DNA of 38,757 nt from Pseudomonadota bacterium (GTDB lineage: Bacteria; Pseudomonadota; Gammaproteobacteria; JAIEPX01). The stretch is taken from the NCBI GenBank assembly GCA_029777855.1, contig JAKORL010000227.1:1-38757 (forward strand), in the 5' to 3' direction. Below are positions 27,470 through 38,404 of the stretch, piece after piece; position 1 is the stretch's first letter, and each line of letters starts with the position of its first letter. The position numbers and the translations under genes were made by a program. Under the pieces are notes generated by a model. It made no database searches, was not told where the DNA came from, and was given only the letters and a program-made list of their open reading frames with translations.

Positions 27470-27587
27470 ACCACCCTCTCAGGTCTTACTTTAACCTCTG
27501 GAGCGAATAGGTATCAGGATGATAGCGGGACGGGCCATGGATGGCCCATTGAGCGACGTAGGTTAACGTGAAACCTGAAAGGGTGGT
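27470..27587. repeat. Nested palindromic element between pyrG and kdsA
   Basis: Three inverted repeats are nested. The outer pair is ACCACCCTCTCAGGT (27470-27484) with ACCTGAAAGGGTGGT (27573-27587), one mismatch. The middle pair is TTAACCT (27491-27497) with AGGTTAA (27560-27566). The inner hairpin GGGCCAT-GG-ATGGCCC is at 27532-27547. It nearly fills the pyrG-kdsA spacer and could fold into one long structured RNA. Confidence 0.65.
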
Positions 27588-27600
27588 GCATCCTGTGGTG

Positions 27601-29304
<1,704 letters not shown>

Positions 29305-29305
29305 C

Positions 29306-29333
29306 TATATATGCTGAATGTAAACAAAGTCCA
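29306..29333 (-). promoter_or_regulatory. Candidate promoter of pyrG
   Basis: TGGACT (29333-29328) and TATATA (29311-29306) stand 16 bases apart on the minus strand, about 53 bases before the pyrG ATG. Matches to consensus are moderate. Confidence 0.4.
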
Positions 29334-29341
29334 CATTCACC

Positions 29342-29376
29342 AAATAAGGGGTAGTGCTGCGCTACTCCCCTTATTT
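29342..29376. terminator. Strong AT-flanked hairpin in the 316-base pyrG/MFS divergent spacer
   Basis: AAATAAGGGG (29342-29351) pairs perfectly with CCCCTTATTT (29367-29376), with partial pairing further in. A GC core with A/T flanks resembles a bidirectional terminator, yet it sits upstream of both divergent genes. Apart from this, the pyrG leader hairpin and two promoter candidates, the 29254-29569 spacer shows nothing. Confidence 0.5.
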
Positions 29377-29507
29377 ATCCCCCAATACTTAATGTCTGGC
29401 GGGAATTGATTCTAAATACTAAATAACCGGGATTTCATACTACCAATTTGTTCGTAAGATCACAATGAAAATTATAAGTATTTTAACTTAGCCCATGGGA
29501 TTACGGA

Positions 29508-29536
29508 TTGACCCAATCAAGACTATGCTGTAATAA
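29508..29536 (+). promoter_or_regulatory. Candidate promoter of the MFS-miaB genes
   Basis: TTGACC (29508-29513) and TAATAA (29531-29536) have a 17-base spacer. A TG just before the -10 is seen. The MFS ATG follows 33 bases on. Confidence 0.45.
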
Positions 29537-29569
29537 TAAACGTCCACTCACTGAAAATTTTGGTAGACG

Positions 29570-30853
29570 ATGACTCGAATAGTAAATGACCGCTCACAGC
29601 CCGGTTTGCTAGCTTGGCTGATGTGGGCACTTGGTGCGCTTTTTTATTGCTATGAATTTTTCCTTCAGGTCTCCCCCAATGTCATGGTGAAAGACCTCAT
29701 GTTGGCCTACAATCTCAGCGCAGCAGAAATGGGCTATCTTTCAACATCCTATTATGTTGCGTATGCCGCCATGCAACTACCCGTAGGTATGTTACTTGAC
29801 CGATTTGGCACACGAAAGCCACTCACCATTGCCGTGCTGCTTTGTGCTGTTGGTGCACTGATTTTTGCCTATTCTCATGTCTTTCTTTTAGCAGCCATCG
29901 GTCGATTCCTTATTGGTTTAGGATCAGCGTTTGCAGCGGTGAGCTGTATGCAAATAGCCGCTTGTTGGCTTCCTCTTAATCGATTTGCATTAATGACAGG
30001 CCTCTTATTAACCATCGGAATGATTGGCGCATGGAACGGACAAGCTCCTCTGAGAATCTTAATCAATGCGATTGGTTGGCGTGAAACGTTAATATTGTTT
30101 GGCTTTATAGGCTGCGCACTCGCCGCACTTGTGTTAATGGTGATTCGTGATAAACCTCGTACACATCACGTAAAAACAATTCAAAATAAAGGTTTTTTCT
30201 CGGGGCTGTATCACGTCATTCGTATACCTCAAAATTGGGTTGTTGCCGTATACGGTGGTTTGATGTTCTTATCAATTCCAGGTTTTGCAGGATTATGGAG
30301 CGTTTCATTTTTCAGTCAATCTCATAGCATCGATGCTACACATGCAGCATTTATTGTCTCTATGATTTTCATTGGATTTGCTATCGGTGCACCTTTGCTG
30401 GGTTGGTTTTCTGATCGAATTGAACGCCGCAAACCTCCTATGTATATAGGAACAATTGGATCATTAATTACAATGTGTGCCATTATTTATGGACCTCCAC
30501 TTTCAGCCACTATGGCAAGCTTATTATTTTTTAGTTTTGGATTTTTTTGCAGTGGATTTTTACCTGTGTTCTCAGTAGCACGTGAAGTCAATCCACCTGA
30601 AACTTCGGCTACCGCATTAGGGTTTATCAATACATTGAATACTGCCGGCGGTATGATTGCTCAGCCTGTTATCGGCTACTTACTGGATATTAATTGGCAT
30701 GGGCAAATGCAAGCTGGTATTCGGTTTTACGATACTCCAACCTATCACACTGCATTGGTCATCTTACCTATTGCAATTGCACTCTCATTGATTGTTTTGT
30801 TTTTTGTTCGAGAAACACATTGTAAAGATGAATATTCAGAGGTCATTCAATGA
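29570..30853 (+). CDS. Major facilitator superfamily transporter
   Basis: A 427-residue protein with 12 predicted helices in two halves. The MFS loop 2-3 motif is clear as [13 protein letters not shown] (about residues 72-84), repeated in the second half as [23 protein letters not shown] in the first loop is also seen in organic-anion/hexuronate-like MFS proteins. The substrate cannot be read from the sequence. Its stop overlaps the miaB start (ATGA), so the two are translationally coupled, although no functional link is known. Confidence 0.85.
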   Translation: MTRIVNDRSQPGLLAWLMWALGALFYCYEFFLQVSPNVMVKDLMLAYNLSAAEMGYLSTSYYVAYAAMQLPVGMLLDRFGTRKPLTIAVLLCAVGALIFAYSHVFLLAAIGRFLIGLGSAFAAVSCMQIAACWLPLNRFALMTGLLLTIGMIGAWNGQAPLRILINAIGWRETLILFGFIGCALAALVLMVIRDKPRTHHVKTIQNKGFFSGLYHVIRIPQNWVVAVYGGLMFLSIPGFAGLWSVSFFSQSHSIDATHAAFIVSMIFIGFAIGAPLLGWFSDRIERRKPPMYIGTIGSLITMCAIIYGPPLSATMASLLFFSFGFFCSGFLPVFSVAREVNPPETSATALGFINTLNTAGGMIAQPVIGYLLDINWHGQMQAGIRFYDTPTYHTALVILPIAIALSLIVLFFVRETHCKDEYSEVIQ

Positions 30854-32166
30854 AATTATTTGTAAAAACGCACGGCTGTGCGATGAATGAATATGATTCC
30901 AATAAAATGATGGATGTGCTGGGTGCTTCTCACCAAGTTACACTCACCGAAAATCCTGAACATGCTGATATTTTATTATTAAATACGTGTTCCATACGTG
31001 AAAAGGCGCAGGAAAAAGTTTTTTCTGAGCTGGGTCGATGGGCAATTTTAAAAAGAAAAAAACCATCAATGATTATTGGTGTGGGTGGTTGTGTGGCTTC
31101 TCAAGAAGGTCATGCCATTGCACAACGCGCACCTTTTGTAGATATCGTTTTTGGACCTCAAACCTTACATCGATTACCTCAATTGTTGGACGAAGCAATT
31201 AATGCCAAAGCACCTGTGGTGGATATTTCATTTCCTGAAATTGAAAAATTCGATAACTTACCTGCACCGCGTGCCGAAGGTCCTGCCGCATTAATTTCCA
31301 TCATGGAAGGTTGCAGTAAATATTGTAGCTATTGTGTAGTACCTTATACACGTGGCGAAGAAATTAGTCGACCCTTTGATGACGTCATTGCAGAAATCGC
31401 AAGTTTAAGTCAGCAGCATGTAAAAGAAATTACTTTACTTGGACAAAACGTCAATGATTATCGGGGCTTAATGCATGATGGTGCTATTGCTGATCTTGCT
31501 TTATTAATTCATTACAGTGCTGCAATAGAAGGTATAGAGCGAATTCGCTACACCACCTCTCATCCTACTGCATTTAGTGACAATTTAATTAATGCCTACG
31601 CGCAAGAACCTAAACTTGCCAATCATCTTCATTTGCCGGTACAAAGCGGATCTGATCGTATTTTAGCCGCCATGAAAAGGGATTATACGATTTTGGAATA
31701 TAAAGCAAAAATTCGAAAATTACGTCAAGTACGCCCAGACATCAGTGTCTCCTCGGATTTTATTGTAGGTTTTCCTGGTGAAACCGATAAAGATTTCGAA
31801 GATACACTGGCTCTGATTCACGATATTGGATTTGATATCTCCTACAGTTTTATTTATAGCCGCAGACCAGGAACACCCGCCGCGAATTTACCGGATGATG
31901 TTTCACTCGAAACTAAACAAAAACGTTTGGCCATTCTTCAAGATCGCATTTTGCAAAATGCTCACCGCATCAGCGAAAGCATGGTAGGTACTGAACAGCG
32001 CATATTGGTGACCGGTCCCTCTAAGAAAAGCCCAACCGAGCTAAGTGGGCGCACTGAAAACAATCGTGTTGTCAATTTTACAGGCCCTTCCGAGTTGCTT
32101 GGTCAGATGGTCACCTTGAAAATCACCGAAGCACGCCCCAACTCGTTAAGGGGGGAGCTGGCTTGA
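30850..32166 (+). CDS. miaB: tRNA-2-methylthio-N6-dimethylallyladenosine synthase MiaB
   Basis: This radical-SAM methylthiotransferase adds the 2-methylthio group to i6A37 in tRNAs reading UNN codons. The 438-residue protein has three domains. The N-terminal UPF0004 domain carries cluster cysteines in [20 protein letters not shown] and GGCVASQEG. The radical-SAM domain has [17 protein letters not shown] (CX3CX2C). The C-terminal TRAM domain has [20 protein letters not shown]. The ATG overlaps the MFS stop by four bases. ybeZ-ybeY-ybeX-lnt follow, as in E. coli. Confidence 0.96.
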   Translation: MKLFVKTHGCAMNEYDSNKMMDVLGASHQVTLTENPEHADILLLNTCSIREKAQEKVFSELGRWAILKRKKPSMIIGVGGCVASQEGHAIAQRAPFVDIVFGPQTLHRLPQLLDEAINAKAPVVDISFPEIEKFDNLPAPRAEGPAALISIMEGCSKYCSYCVVPYTRGEEISRPFDDVIAEIASLSQQHVKEITLLGQNVNDYRGLMHDGAIADLALLIHYSAAIEGIERIRYTTSHPTAFSDNLINAYAQEPKLANHLHLPVQSGSDRILAAMKRDYTILEYKAKIRKLRQVRPDISVSSDFIVGFPGETDKDFEDTLALIHDIGFDISYSFIYSRRPGTPAANLPDDVSLETKQKRLAILQDRILQNAHRISESMVGTEQRILVTGPSKKSPTELSGRTENNRVVNFTGPSELLGQMVTLKITEARPNSLRGELA

Positions 32167-32223
32167 TAAGTAGCAGAGTCAGAACCCACATAATGTGCTA
32201 TATTTACTATAAGGTATTATTGA

Positions 32224-33213
32224 GTGAGATTGGCTACATTGAGCAAATCGCGAAGAACTGAAAGCCTAGTGCTTTCACCCATCGATAATCGGCGTTTAGC
32301 TGATTTATGTGGTCAATTCGACCAAAACTTAAGGCAAATAGAACGTTATTTAGGGGTTGAGATCAGCAACCGAGGTCATATCTTTAATATTATTGGTCCT
32401 CCAAAACCTGTAGCCGTCGCTAAAACGGTCATCGAAAAAATCTATGAGGAAACACAAAAGCCCGGGATCAATAATGCTCAAATTTACCTGATCCTGCAGA
32501 GTGAAATGAATCAAGTTGAACATCCACTAAAAAAAACCAATCATGAATTAACCATTCACACCGGTGAACGCAGTATCCAACCACGAAGCCAAAATCAGTA
32601 TATTTATGTTGATAATATTCTGACGCATGACATCAATTTTGGTATTGGCCCTTCAGGTACAGGAAAAACCTATCTAGCAGTCGCCTGTGCAGTTGCTGCC
32701 CTCGAAAGTGATAAAGTACGTCGAATAGTGCTGGTGCGTCCTGCTGTAGAAGCGGGTGAAAAACTGGGGTTTTTACCAGGTGATATGGCTGATAAAGTAG
32801 ATCCGTACTTAAGGCCCCTTTACGATGCATTGTACGAAATGTTAGGCACTGAACGCACATTAAAATTTATCGAGCACAATATTATCGAAATTGCACCACT
32901 CGCTTTTATGCGAGGACGAAGTCTTAATGATGCTTTTATTATTTTGGATGAAAGTCAAAACACGACCAAAGAACAAATGAAAATGTTCTTAACTCGTATT
33001 GGTTTTGGATCAAAAGTGGTCGTGACCGGCGATATTACTCAAGTGGATTTGCCTAAAGATACCGAATCAGGCTTAAGACACGTCATCAAAGTATTGAAAG
33101 ATATTGATGAGATCTCATTTACATTTTTTCAAGCCCATGATGTTGTTCGTCATCCTTTAGTACAGCAAGTTGTTAATGCCTATGAAAAATTTGATGAAAG
33201 ACGTCATGATTGA
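32224..33213 (+). CDS. ybeZ: PhoH-like ATPase YbeZ
   Basis: The 329-residue protein starts with GTG (AAGGT eight bases before). A short KH-like N-terminal part precedes the PhoH domain, with Walker A GIGPSGTGKTYLA near residue 143, VRPAVEAGEKLGFLPGD, and Walker B NDAFIILDESQNTT, then VVVTGDITQVDLP. YbeZ is an RNA-helicase-like ATPase that partners YbeY in rRNA metabolism. Its stop overlaps the ybeY start by eight bases. Confidence 0.95.
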   Translation: MRLATLSKSRRTESLVLSPIDNRRLADLCGQFDQNLRQIERYLGVEISNRGHIFNIIGPPKPVAVAKTVIEKIYEETQKPGINNAQIYLILQSEMNQVEHPLKKTNHELTIHTGERSIQPRSQNQYIYVDNILTHDINFGIGPSGTGKTYLAVACAVAALESDKVRRIVLVRPAVEAGEKLGFLPGDMADKVDPYLRPLYDALYEMLGTERTLKFIEHNIIEIAPLAFMRGRSLNDAFIILDESQNTTKEQMKMFLTRIGFGSKVVVTGDITQVDLPKDTESGLRHVIKVLKDIDEISFTFFQAHDVVRHPLVQQVVNAYEKFDERRHD

Positions 33214-33643
33214 TTTTAGTTTGCACATCGCCACAGCACAAAAAAATCTTCCTACAGAAAAAGATTTCTTACAGTGGATTTCAGCTGTTTTACTACCTGA
33301 GCATTCCGATGCTGAAATTTCGATCCGAATAGTAGACGAAGAAGAATCCGCTGAATTAAATCAACAATACCGAGGCAAAAAAGGACCGACTAATGTTCTG
33401 TCTTTTACATTAGAATCTGATCCTCTGGTTGGCGATATTGCCATGTGTGCACCGGTAGTGAAAAATGAAGCTGATTCTAGTAATATTACTGAAACATCGC
33501 ATTGGGCTCATTTAACAGTCCATGCATGTTATCATTTATTAGGATATGATCATCAGACGGATTCAGAAGCTTCTATTATGGAACAATTAGAAATTAAAAC
33601 CCTAAAATCACTAGGATATGAAAATCCATACGGAGATGAGTAG
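33206..33643 (+). CDS. ybeY: Endoribonuclease YbeY
   Basis: This metal-dependent RNase acts in 16S rRNA 3'-end maturation and ribosome quality control. The start at 33206 (MIDFSLHIATAQ) is preferred over the in-frame ATG at 33170, giving 145 residues. It has LNQQYRGKKGPTNVLSF, GDIAMC and the zinc triad in HLTVHACYHLLGYDH. The usual HGxLH is HACYH here, a mild variation with all three histidines kept. It sits between ybeZ and ybeX with overlaps or no gap. Confidence 0.95.
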   Translation: MIDFSLHIATAQKNLPTEKDFLQWISAVLLPEHSDAEISIRIVDEEESAELNQQYRGKKGPTNVLSFTLESDPLVGDIAMCAPVVKNEADSSNITETSHWAHLTVHACYHLLGYDHQTDSEASIMEQLEIKTLKSLGYENPYGDE

Positions 33644-33644
33644 T

Positions 33645-34469
33645 ATGAGCAAAAAAAATTCATTCATAAAAAAATGGATAGAAAAACTTCGACATCTTCT
33701 TACTCACGAACCTCAAAATCGTCAAGAACTTGTTGAAATACTTCACCACGCTGAATCACATCATATTTTAGACCATGAATCTTTACGCATGATGGAAGGT
33801 GTATTAGAAGTTTCTAAGATGAAAGTTCGTGATGTGATGATACCCCGTAGCCAAATGATCACAATTGAAAGTAATTGTACCTTCGATCAAATTCTCCCCA
33901 TAGCCGAGGAAAACCAACATTCTCGATATCCGGTGATTGGTGAAAGTCGTGATGAAATTCTTGGGATTCTATTAATAAAAGATGTTCTACCCTATTTCAA
34001 ATCACCCAACGATTTTGTACTTTCAAAAATTCTGCGCCCTGCCATTTTTATACCTGAAAGTAAACGTCTTAATGTTTTATTGAATGATTTCCGTGTGAAT
34101 CACAACCATATGGCCATAGTCGTTGATGAATATGGTGGAATTTCAGGTCTGGTTACTATTGAAGACGTTCTCGAAGAAATTGTGGGTGAAATTGAAGACG
34201 AATCCGATATTTCTGAATTTAACAACCAAATTAAAAAAATCGGTGATCGTCAGTTTACCGTTAAAGCCCTTACATCGATAGAAGATTTCAACACGCATTT
34301 CAATACACACTTCTCTGAAGAAGAATTTGACACCATAGGCGGACTAGTCATGAACCGCTTGGGCCACCTTCCAAAACGCGGTGATTCAATCGTGATCGAT
34401 AACCTCCGCTTTAAAATTCTGCATGCTGATAATCGGCGGATACGCCTCTTGAAGGTTAATGTTCATTAA
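33645..34469 (+). CDS. ybeX: CorC/YbeX-family CBS-domain protein
   Basis: Starting at 33645 ([19 protein letters not shown] nine bases upstream) gives 274 residues. In-frame ATGs at 33618 and 33636 are alternatives. Two CBS domains (about 65-185) include [23 protein letters not shown], and the signature [29 protein letters not shown] CorC_HlyC domain follows (about 195-274; [16 protein letters not shown]). YbeX/CorC proteins are linked to Mg/Co efflux and ribosome metabolism. The conserved next gene, lnt, is pushed about 900 bases away. Confidence 0.94.
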   Translation: MSKKNSFIKKWIEKLRHLLTHEPQNRQELVEILHHAESHHILDHESLRMMEGVLEVSKMKVRDVMIPRSQMITIESNCTFDQILPIAEENQHSRYPVIGESRDEILGILLIKDVLPYFKSPNDFVLSKILRPAIFIPESKRLNVLLNDFRVNHNHMAIVVDEYGGISGLVTIEDVLEEIVGEIEDESDISEFNNQIKKIGDRQFTVKALTSIEDFNTHFNTHFSEEEFDTIGGLVMNRLGHLPKRGDSIVIDNLRFKILHADNRRIRLLKVNVH

Positions 34470-34485
34470 AGCACTAATCGAATAA

Positions 34486-34977
34486 TTATTTTTTTCCTGC
34501 AGCCGGAGCGCTGATATTAATTACCTCAATTAATTCAGGTTTAGCTTTCATCAGACGTAGCTCACCCGCTCCTTGCATAATCCCTATAGTTGACTTTAAG
34601 TCCCGATCTTGTTTGTCAGTTAATTCTGGAAAATACTTTTGAGAATTATTCTTTATTTTAGTGAGTGTATCTGTCAACACCTTACAAAGTTGATACTCAG
34701 TTTCATTGGGAATGTTGTCTTTCATAGTGATTTTAGGCATCCATGATTGATTATCCAGTTTATTTAAAGGGTCTTTTAATGCATTTAAAGCGAAGATATT
34801 TTTTGCGGCGTATAGTTTGGGAAATGAAGTCCTTTCGTACCCTTGCGCGAGGGGCAAAGCTTTTTTAACAAATTCTGTAACAGCATCTAGCTTAAACAAG
34901 GCGCTCTCATTTGATGGGTCGGCTCCATCTCTCAGTTTTTGCACACTAGTTCCCAACTGAAATACATATACTCGCAA
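34486..34977 (-). CDS. Unknown 163-residue protein inserted between ybeX and lnt
   Basis: I do not recognise it. The frame opens with TTG at 34977, with no good ribosome site and a stop seven codons above, so the true N-terminus is uncertain or lost. It is soluble and Lys/Leu-rich, largely helical in pattern (LDAVTEFVKKALPLAQ, QLCKVLTDTLTKIKNNSQKY), with an Ala/Pro/Lys tail (SAPAAGKK). It is convergent with ybeX (17-base gap) and back-to-back with a coiled-coil remnant on the plus strand. It may be a fragment of a larger lineage-specific protein. Confidence 0.5.
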   Translation of the reverse strand: MRVYVFQLGTSVQKLRDGADPSNESALFKLDAVTEFVKKALPLAQGYERTSFPKLYAAKNIFALNALKDPLNKLDNQSWMPKITMKDNIPNETEYQLCKVLTDTLTKIKNNSQKYFPELTDKQDRDLKSTIGIMQGAGELRLMKAKPELIEVINISAPAAGKK

Positions 34978-35164
34978 CTTAATTCTATCAAATCGTCAAA
35001 AGATTAGCACATTAGAAGCGGAGGTCCTCAGGCAAGGTCAGCTTTTACAATCATTGAGCACAAAAGTATCTCAACTGGAACAAGCGAGACAAAGTACTTT
35101 CGAGCCTGAACAAAAGAGAACAAAACCAGAGACTAATACAAGCCCATTTTTCCAACATAAATAA
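34961..35164 (+). pseudogene. C-terminal remnant of a coiled-coil protein
   Basis: After a TGA at 34958, an open frame runs 67 codons to the TAA at 35162. It reads SNRQKISTLEAEVLRQGQLL, then heptad-like QSLSTKVSQLEQARQS and a charged tail. There is no ATG or GTG start and no ribosome site. The heptads and coding-like texture suggest the 3' end of a lost gene. The rest of the spacer to lnt (35165-35403) shows no gene, only a TATAAAAT near 35353 that may belong to an lnt promoter. Confidence 0.45.
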
Positions 35165-35403
35165 ATGAATCTTTAGACTAGGCATTAGAAGAATATTAAA
35201 TAGCTTCTGTTATTGATGGCTTCTCTAAATTATTGAGACTACCACAGTAATAGACCCACTTATACTCGTGCTAATCGGTGGACAAATCAGTAAAGATGAA
35301 TCAGTATTGTTTTCAATATCTTAAATGACAAGAGTCCTGAGACAGGCCTAGATATAAAATACATGCTTAGTTGTGGTAGACTTGAGCTATGGAGGATCTA
35401 GCC

Positions 35404-36921
35404 TTGAAGCTTCATTCAAATGTTCTAACATGGCTCATAGCTGTTGCAGCGGGAATGCTGACGACCTTAGCGTACGCGCCCTACTCTTTATGGCTCTTAG
35501 GTTTTGTAGGTCCTGCTGCTTTGTTGCTGCTTTGGCAAAATGCTACCCCGAAACGAGCCTGGCTGATTGGACTCCTATACGGCATAGGATTCTTTGGTAC
35601 AGGTACTTGGTGGGTGTTTATTAGTATGCACCAATTTGGGCATATGGAGACGCCTTTAGCCATTATTGCCACTATACTTGTGGTCTTTTATGAATCCCTC
35701 TTCCCCGCCCTGCAAGGTTATTGCATGGCTCGTTGGTGCAACACGTCTGTTGCGCTTCGATCAGTGATTTTCTTTCCAGCCAGTTGGGTATTAATGGAAT
35801 GGCTTCGAAGCTTTTTGTTTACAGGATGGCATTGGTTAGTTTTGGGATACACTCAAATTGATTCACCACTGGGTGGCTATGCACCTATTTTCGGAACGTA
35901 TGGTATTTCACTATTAATGCTCATTACCATAGGAATTTTTGTGTGGGGTCTGAACACCATTTTTTCAAAATCTGAAATTTCCACATCCATTATTAAATGG
36001 CGACTCTTCTTAAAAATTATTTTGATTGCGGTTATTTGGTTTAACGGAGCCTTGATATATATGGTTTCCTTTACGAAAACCAACGGTAAATCAATTTCTG
36101 TGAGTATGATTCAAGGCAATATTCCTCAAGAATTAAAATGGCAACCTGATCAATTAAGTAACATCGTTGAGAAATTTCATGTAGCGACTCAACAACACTG
36201 GACTAGTGATTTAATTATTTGGCCGGAAGGAGCTATCCCAGCTCTTTCAAATGTAGCCGAACCCTTTTTAGATTCATTGGCTAAAGATGCCATCAAGCAT
36301 CACAGCAGTGTGATGTTAGGAATTCCTGTTGCCGAAGGTGCATATTTCTATAATGCGGTATTACTGATTGGAGAATCCAATGGACATTATTATAAACGCC
36401 ATTTAGTTCCGTTTGGTGAATATGTTCCTTTTAAAAAATGGGTAAATCCTCTGCTTGTTTCTTTAAATATTCCAATGTCTGATTTTAGTTCTGGACCTGC
36501 ACATCAACCTCTAATGACAGTAAAAAATATTCCGTTAGCTGCCTATGTTTGTTATGAGATTGTGGAACCTGATGAAGTACGACGAACTTTAGATAATGCC
36601 GAAATGATTGTTACAATAACGGATGATAGTTGGTTTGATGATTCTGTGGCATCGGACCAGCACTTGCAAATGGCTCGTATGCGCTCACTGGAAAATGGAT
36701 TACCACAATTATTTCTTTCCAGTCGAGGCGAATCTGCTATTATCGACAGCCGTGGAAGAATTACGCACTCGCTTCCTGAGCATCAAGAAGGCGTAATTTC
36801 TGCCACAATTTCAACTGTACACGGAAAAACACCCTGGCGCTCAATCGGAAGCGGAATCCTTATATTTATTTCTTTGGTTGGAACGATAGTTTCTTTCCGA
36901 AGGGGTCAGATCTCAGTTTGA
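35404..36921 (+). CDS. lnt: Apolipoprotein N-acyltransferase
   Basis: The enzyme adds the third acyl chain to lipoproteins in the inner membrane. A TTG at 35404 has GGAGG eight bases upstream and gives 505 residues; the ATG at 35389 lacks a ribosome site. Six or so N-terminal helices precede a nitrilase-like domain (about 220-480). The catalytic triad is visible: Glu in IWPEGAIP, Lys in YYKRHLVPFGEYVPF and Cys in YVCYEIV. The segment usually reading SNDAWFG...NTG is TDDSWFD...SSRG here, an odd variation near the active site. The gene ends the miaB-ybeZYX-lnt set. Confidence 0.94.
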   Translation: MKLHSNVLTWLIAVAAGMLTTLAYAPYSLWLLGFVGPAALLLLWQNATPKRAWLIGLLYGIGFFGTGTWWVFISMHQFGHMETPLAIIATILVVFYESLFPALQGYCMARWCNTSVALRSVIFFPASWVLMEWLRSFLFTGWHWLVLGYTQIDSPLGGYAPIFGTYGISLLMLITIGIFVWGLNTIFSKSEISTSIIKWRLFLKIILIAVIWFNGALIYMVSFTKTNGKSISVSMIQGNIPQELKWQPDQLSNIVEKFHVATQQHWTSDLIIWPEGAIPALSNVAEPFLDSLAKDAIKHHSSVMLGIPVAEGAYFYNAVLLIGESNGHYYKRHLVPFGEYVPFKKWVNPLLVSLNIPMSDFSSGPAHQPLMTVKNIPLAAYVCYEIVEPDEVRRTLDNAEMIVTITDDSWFDDSVASDQHLQMARMRSLENGLPQLFLSSRGESAIIDSRGRITHSLPEHQEGVISATISTVHGKTPWRSIGSGILIFISLVGTIVSFRRGQISV

Positions 36922-37059
36922 TGGCTTCAAATCAACCTGCGAGTAATAATGAACCAATCAGAACCTTGGAAGCCACCAGAGGTAGTTCTACACCTTTATG
37001 CCTTATTGCAGCAAAAAACAATAAGTAATTATGCACTGATAATACTGATTTACCTAAAC

Positions 37060-37107
37060 AACTAACAACTAAAGATACGACGACATTAGTTTACGACGAC
37101 ATTAGTT
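37060..37107. repeat. 25-base motif copy 2 plus 16-base tandem duplication
   Basis: Bases 37060-37084 repeat the motif seen downstream of rpoS (17270-17294) with one mismatch. Overlapping it, TACGACGACATTAGTT occurs twice head to tail (37076-37091 and 37092-37107). The second copy reaches into the Sel1 gene's stop codon. Confidence 0.7.
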
Positions 37108-38200
37108 ATACGATGCGAGTATTATACCAAACATACCAGTGATAACCACCACCTTTTGATCCACCACTCTCAATCGCTTTCAAATTTGATTGCGCAGTTG
37201 CATGACCTTTTGCTGCAGCTTTATGATACCATTCTATTGCGGTCCCTTTATCTTTTTGCACACCTTCGCCATTAAAATAACACGCCCCAATACTGCACAT
37301 TGCATCCGCATTGCCTTTATTGGCAGAAACCACAAATAATTCGGCTGCTTTTTTATGGTTTTTCGCGACACCCATTCCTCCTTTCATATAACAGAAACCA
37401 AGGTGATTTAAAGCATCTGCTAGGCCTTTATCAGCGGCTGATTGCATAAATACTATGCCTTTTTTTTCATCTTTTTTAATCCCTTTCCTGCCTTCAACTA
37501 AACAGGCAGCTAAGTGATATTCTCCCCAAGCGATAGCTTGATTCGAAGATAGTGTGTACCATTTAACGGCCTCACGATAATCAATAGTGACACCATTACC
37601 ATATTCATAACAAACGCCTAATAAGTTTTGAGCAAAGCCATGCCCAGCATTTGCTGCGTCTTTAAGCAATTTTACACACTCAAGATAATCTTTGCCTCGA
37701 TCACCGATTCCATAAAAATGATAACAAGCGAGGACATATTTTGCAGTAATATTATTTTTTTTAGCCTCCTCAATACACCAAGGCAACCCGAGTTTTTGTG
37801 CACCTATTAAAGCCCCCCCAATCTTTTTTTCATCTTTTTCAGGTAAGAACTGATCAAATATGACCCAGCATCGGAAATAGCCAGCCAAATAACCTTTTTC
37901 AATTGCACGATTATAGCATGGTAGCGCTTCATAAAAATTACTAAGATTATACAGATGTTCCCCCTCTAAGAATTCTTGTTCACCTGGAAGTAATTGTTTA
38001 TCGGGAGCAGGACTTTGTAAATTTGCAGCAATATTGCCGTAACTGCCCTTTTCTGCGACCGCTGTATTTGCAGCTTCACCAGGTGGCATTAGATATTCTT
38101 TGGGTGGAGCTGTTGGGGCAGGGTTAGTTGAAGCACTTTCAGAAGTTTTACTCGTCACAGACTTCGCTGAACTTGTCTCTTTTTTCTTGAACAACCTCAT
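37106..38200 (-). CDS. Sel1-repeat (TPR-like) protein
   Basis: The start at 38200 (MRLFKKKE) has GGAGGAG five bases upstream, giving 364 residues. A Ser/Thr/Pro-rich stretch (about 8-75) has no signal peptide. It is followed by at least five Sel1-type repeats (about 150-350), e.g. AQNLLGVCYEYGNGVTIDYREAVKWY, and later ADAMCSIGACYFNGEGVQKD. Sel1 proteins are protein-protein scaffolds; in Legionella, LpnE and relatives affect host entry and trafficking. The C-terminal tail (GGGYHWYVWYNTRIV) is aromatic and unusual. A TTGACA promoter lies upstream. A role in host interaction is inference. Confidence 0.85.
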   Translation of the reverse strand: MRLFKKKETSSAKSVTSKTSESASTNPAPTAPPKEYLMPPGEAANTAVAEKGSYGNIAANLQSPAPDKQLLPGEQEFLEGEHLYNLSNFYEALPCYNRAIEKGYLAGYFRCWVIFDQFLPEKDEKKIGGALIGAQKLGLPWCIEEAKKNNITAKYVLACYHFYGIGDRGKDYLECVKLLKDAANAGHGFAQNLLGVCYEYGNGVTIDYREAVKWYTLSSNQAIAWGEYHLAACLVEGRKGIKKDEKKGIVFMQSAADKGLADALNHLGFCYMKGGMGVAKNHKKAAELFVVSANKGNADAMCSIGACYFNGEGVQKDKGTAIEWYHKAAAKGHATAQSNLKAIESGGSKGGGYHWYVWYNTRIV

Positions 38201-38232
38201 GTCAACTCCTCCATTTGGTGAAATGAAAACAA

Positions 38233-38261
38233 AGAGTAAGTTCAATCGCGAAAATTGTCAA
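38233..38261 (-). promoter_or_regulatory. Promoter of the Sel1 gene
   Basis: A perfect -35 TTGACA (38261-38256) is followed 17 bases on by a weak -10, TACTCT (38238-38233), on the minus strand, 33 bases before the Sel1 ATG. Confidence 0.55.
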
Positions 38262-38284
38262 GGATGGCTTGGAAGGTGAACAAA

Positions 38285-38379
38285 GGAAGGTGTCAGATCT
38301 AAGATTTATACATGCATTTGAATCATAGATCACATTGAAAATTTCTAAGTAACGATAATTCTTAGATCTGACGCCTTCC
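38285..38379. repeat. REP/MITE-like inverted repeat, copy 2
   Basis: Arms of 25 bases (38285-38309 and 38355-38379) pair with two mismatches around a 45-base centre. They carry the same GTCAGATCTAAGA core as the element at 24732-24802. The different centre and diverged arms suggest an older copy. It lies between the Sel1 gene and the last partial gene. Confidence 0.75.
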
Positions 38380-38404
38380 GTTAAACTGAATAGCGAGGTG
38401 AAAT

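Noticed and set aside
36921-37028. 35-codon ORF starting on the lnt stop (MASNQPASNNEP...)
   Set aside because: It has a TGATG overlap but no ribosome site, low-complexity content and no recognisable domain. It may be a remnant, but it cannot be supported as a gene.
37076-37107. Start of a CRISPR array
   Set aside because: There are only two head-to-tail 16-base copies with no spacer, so it is a simple tandem duplication.
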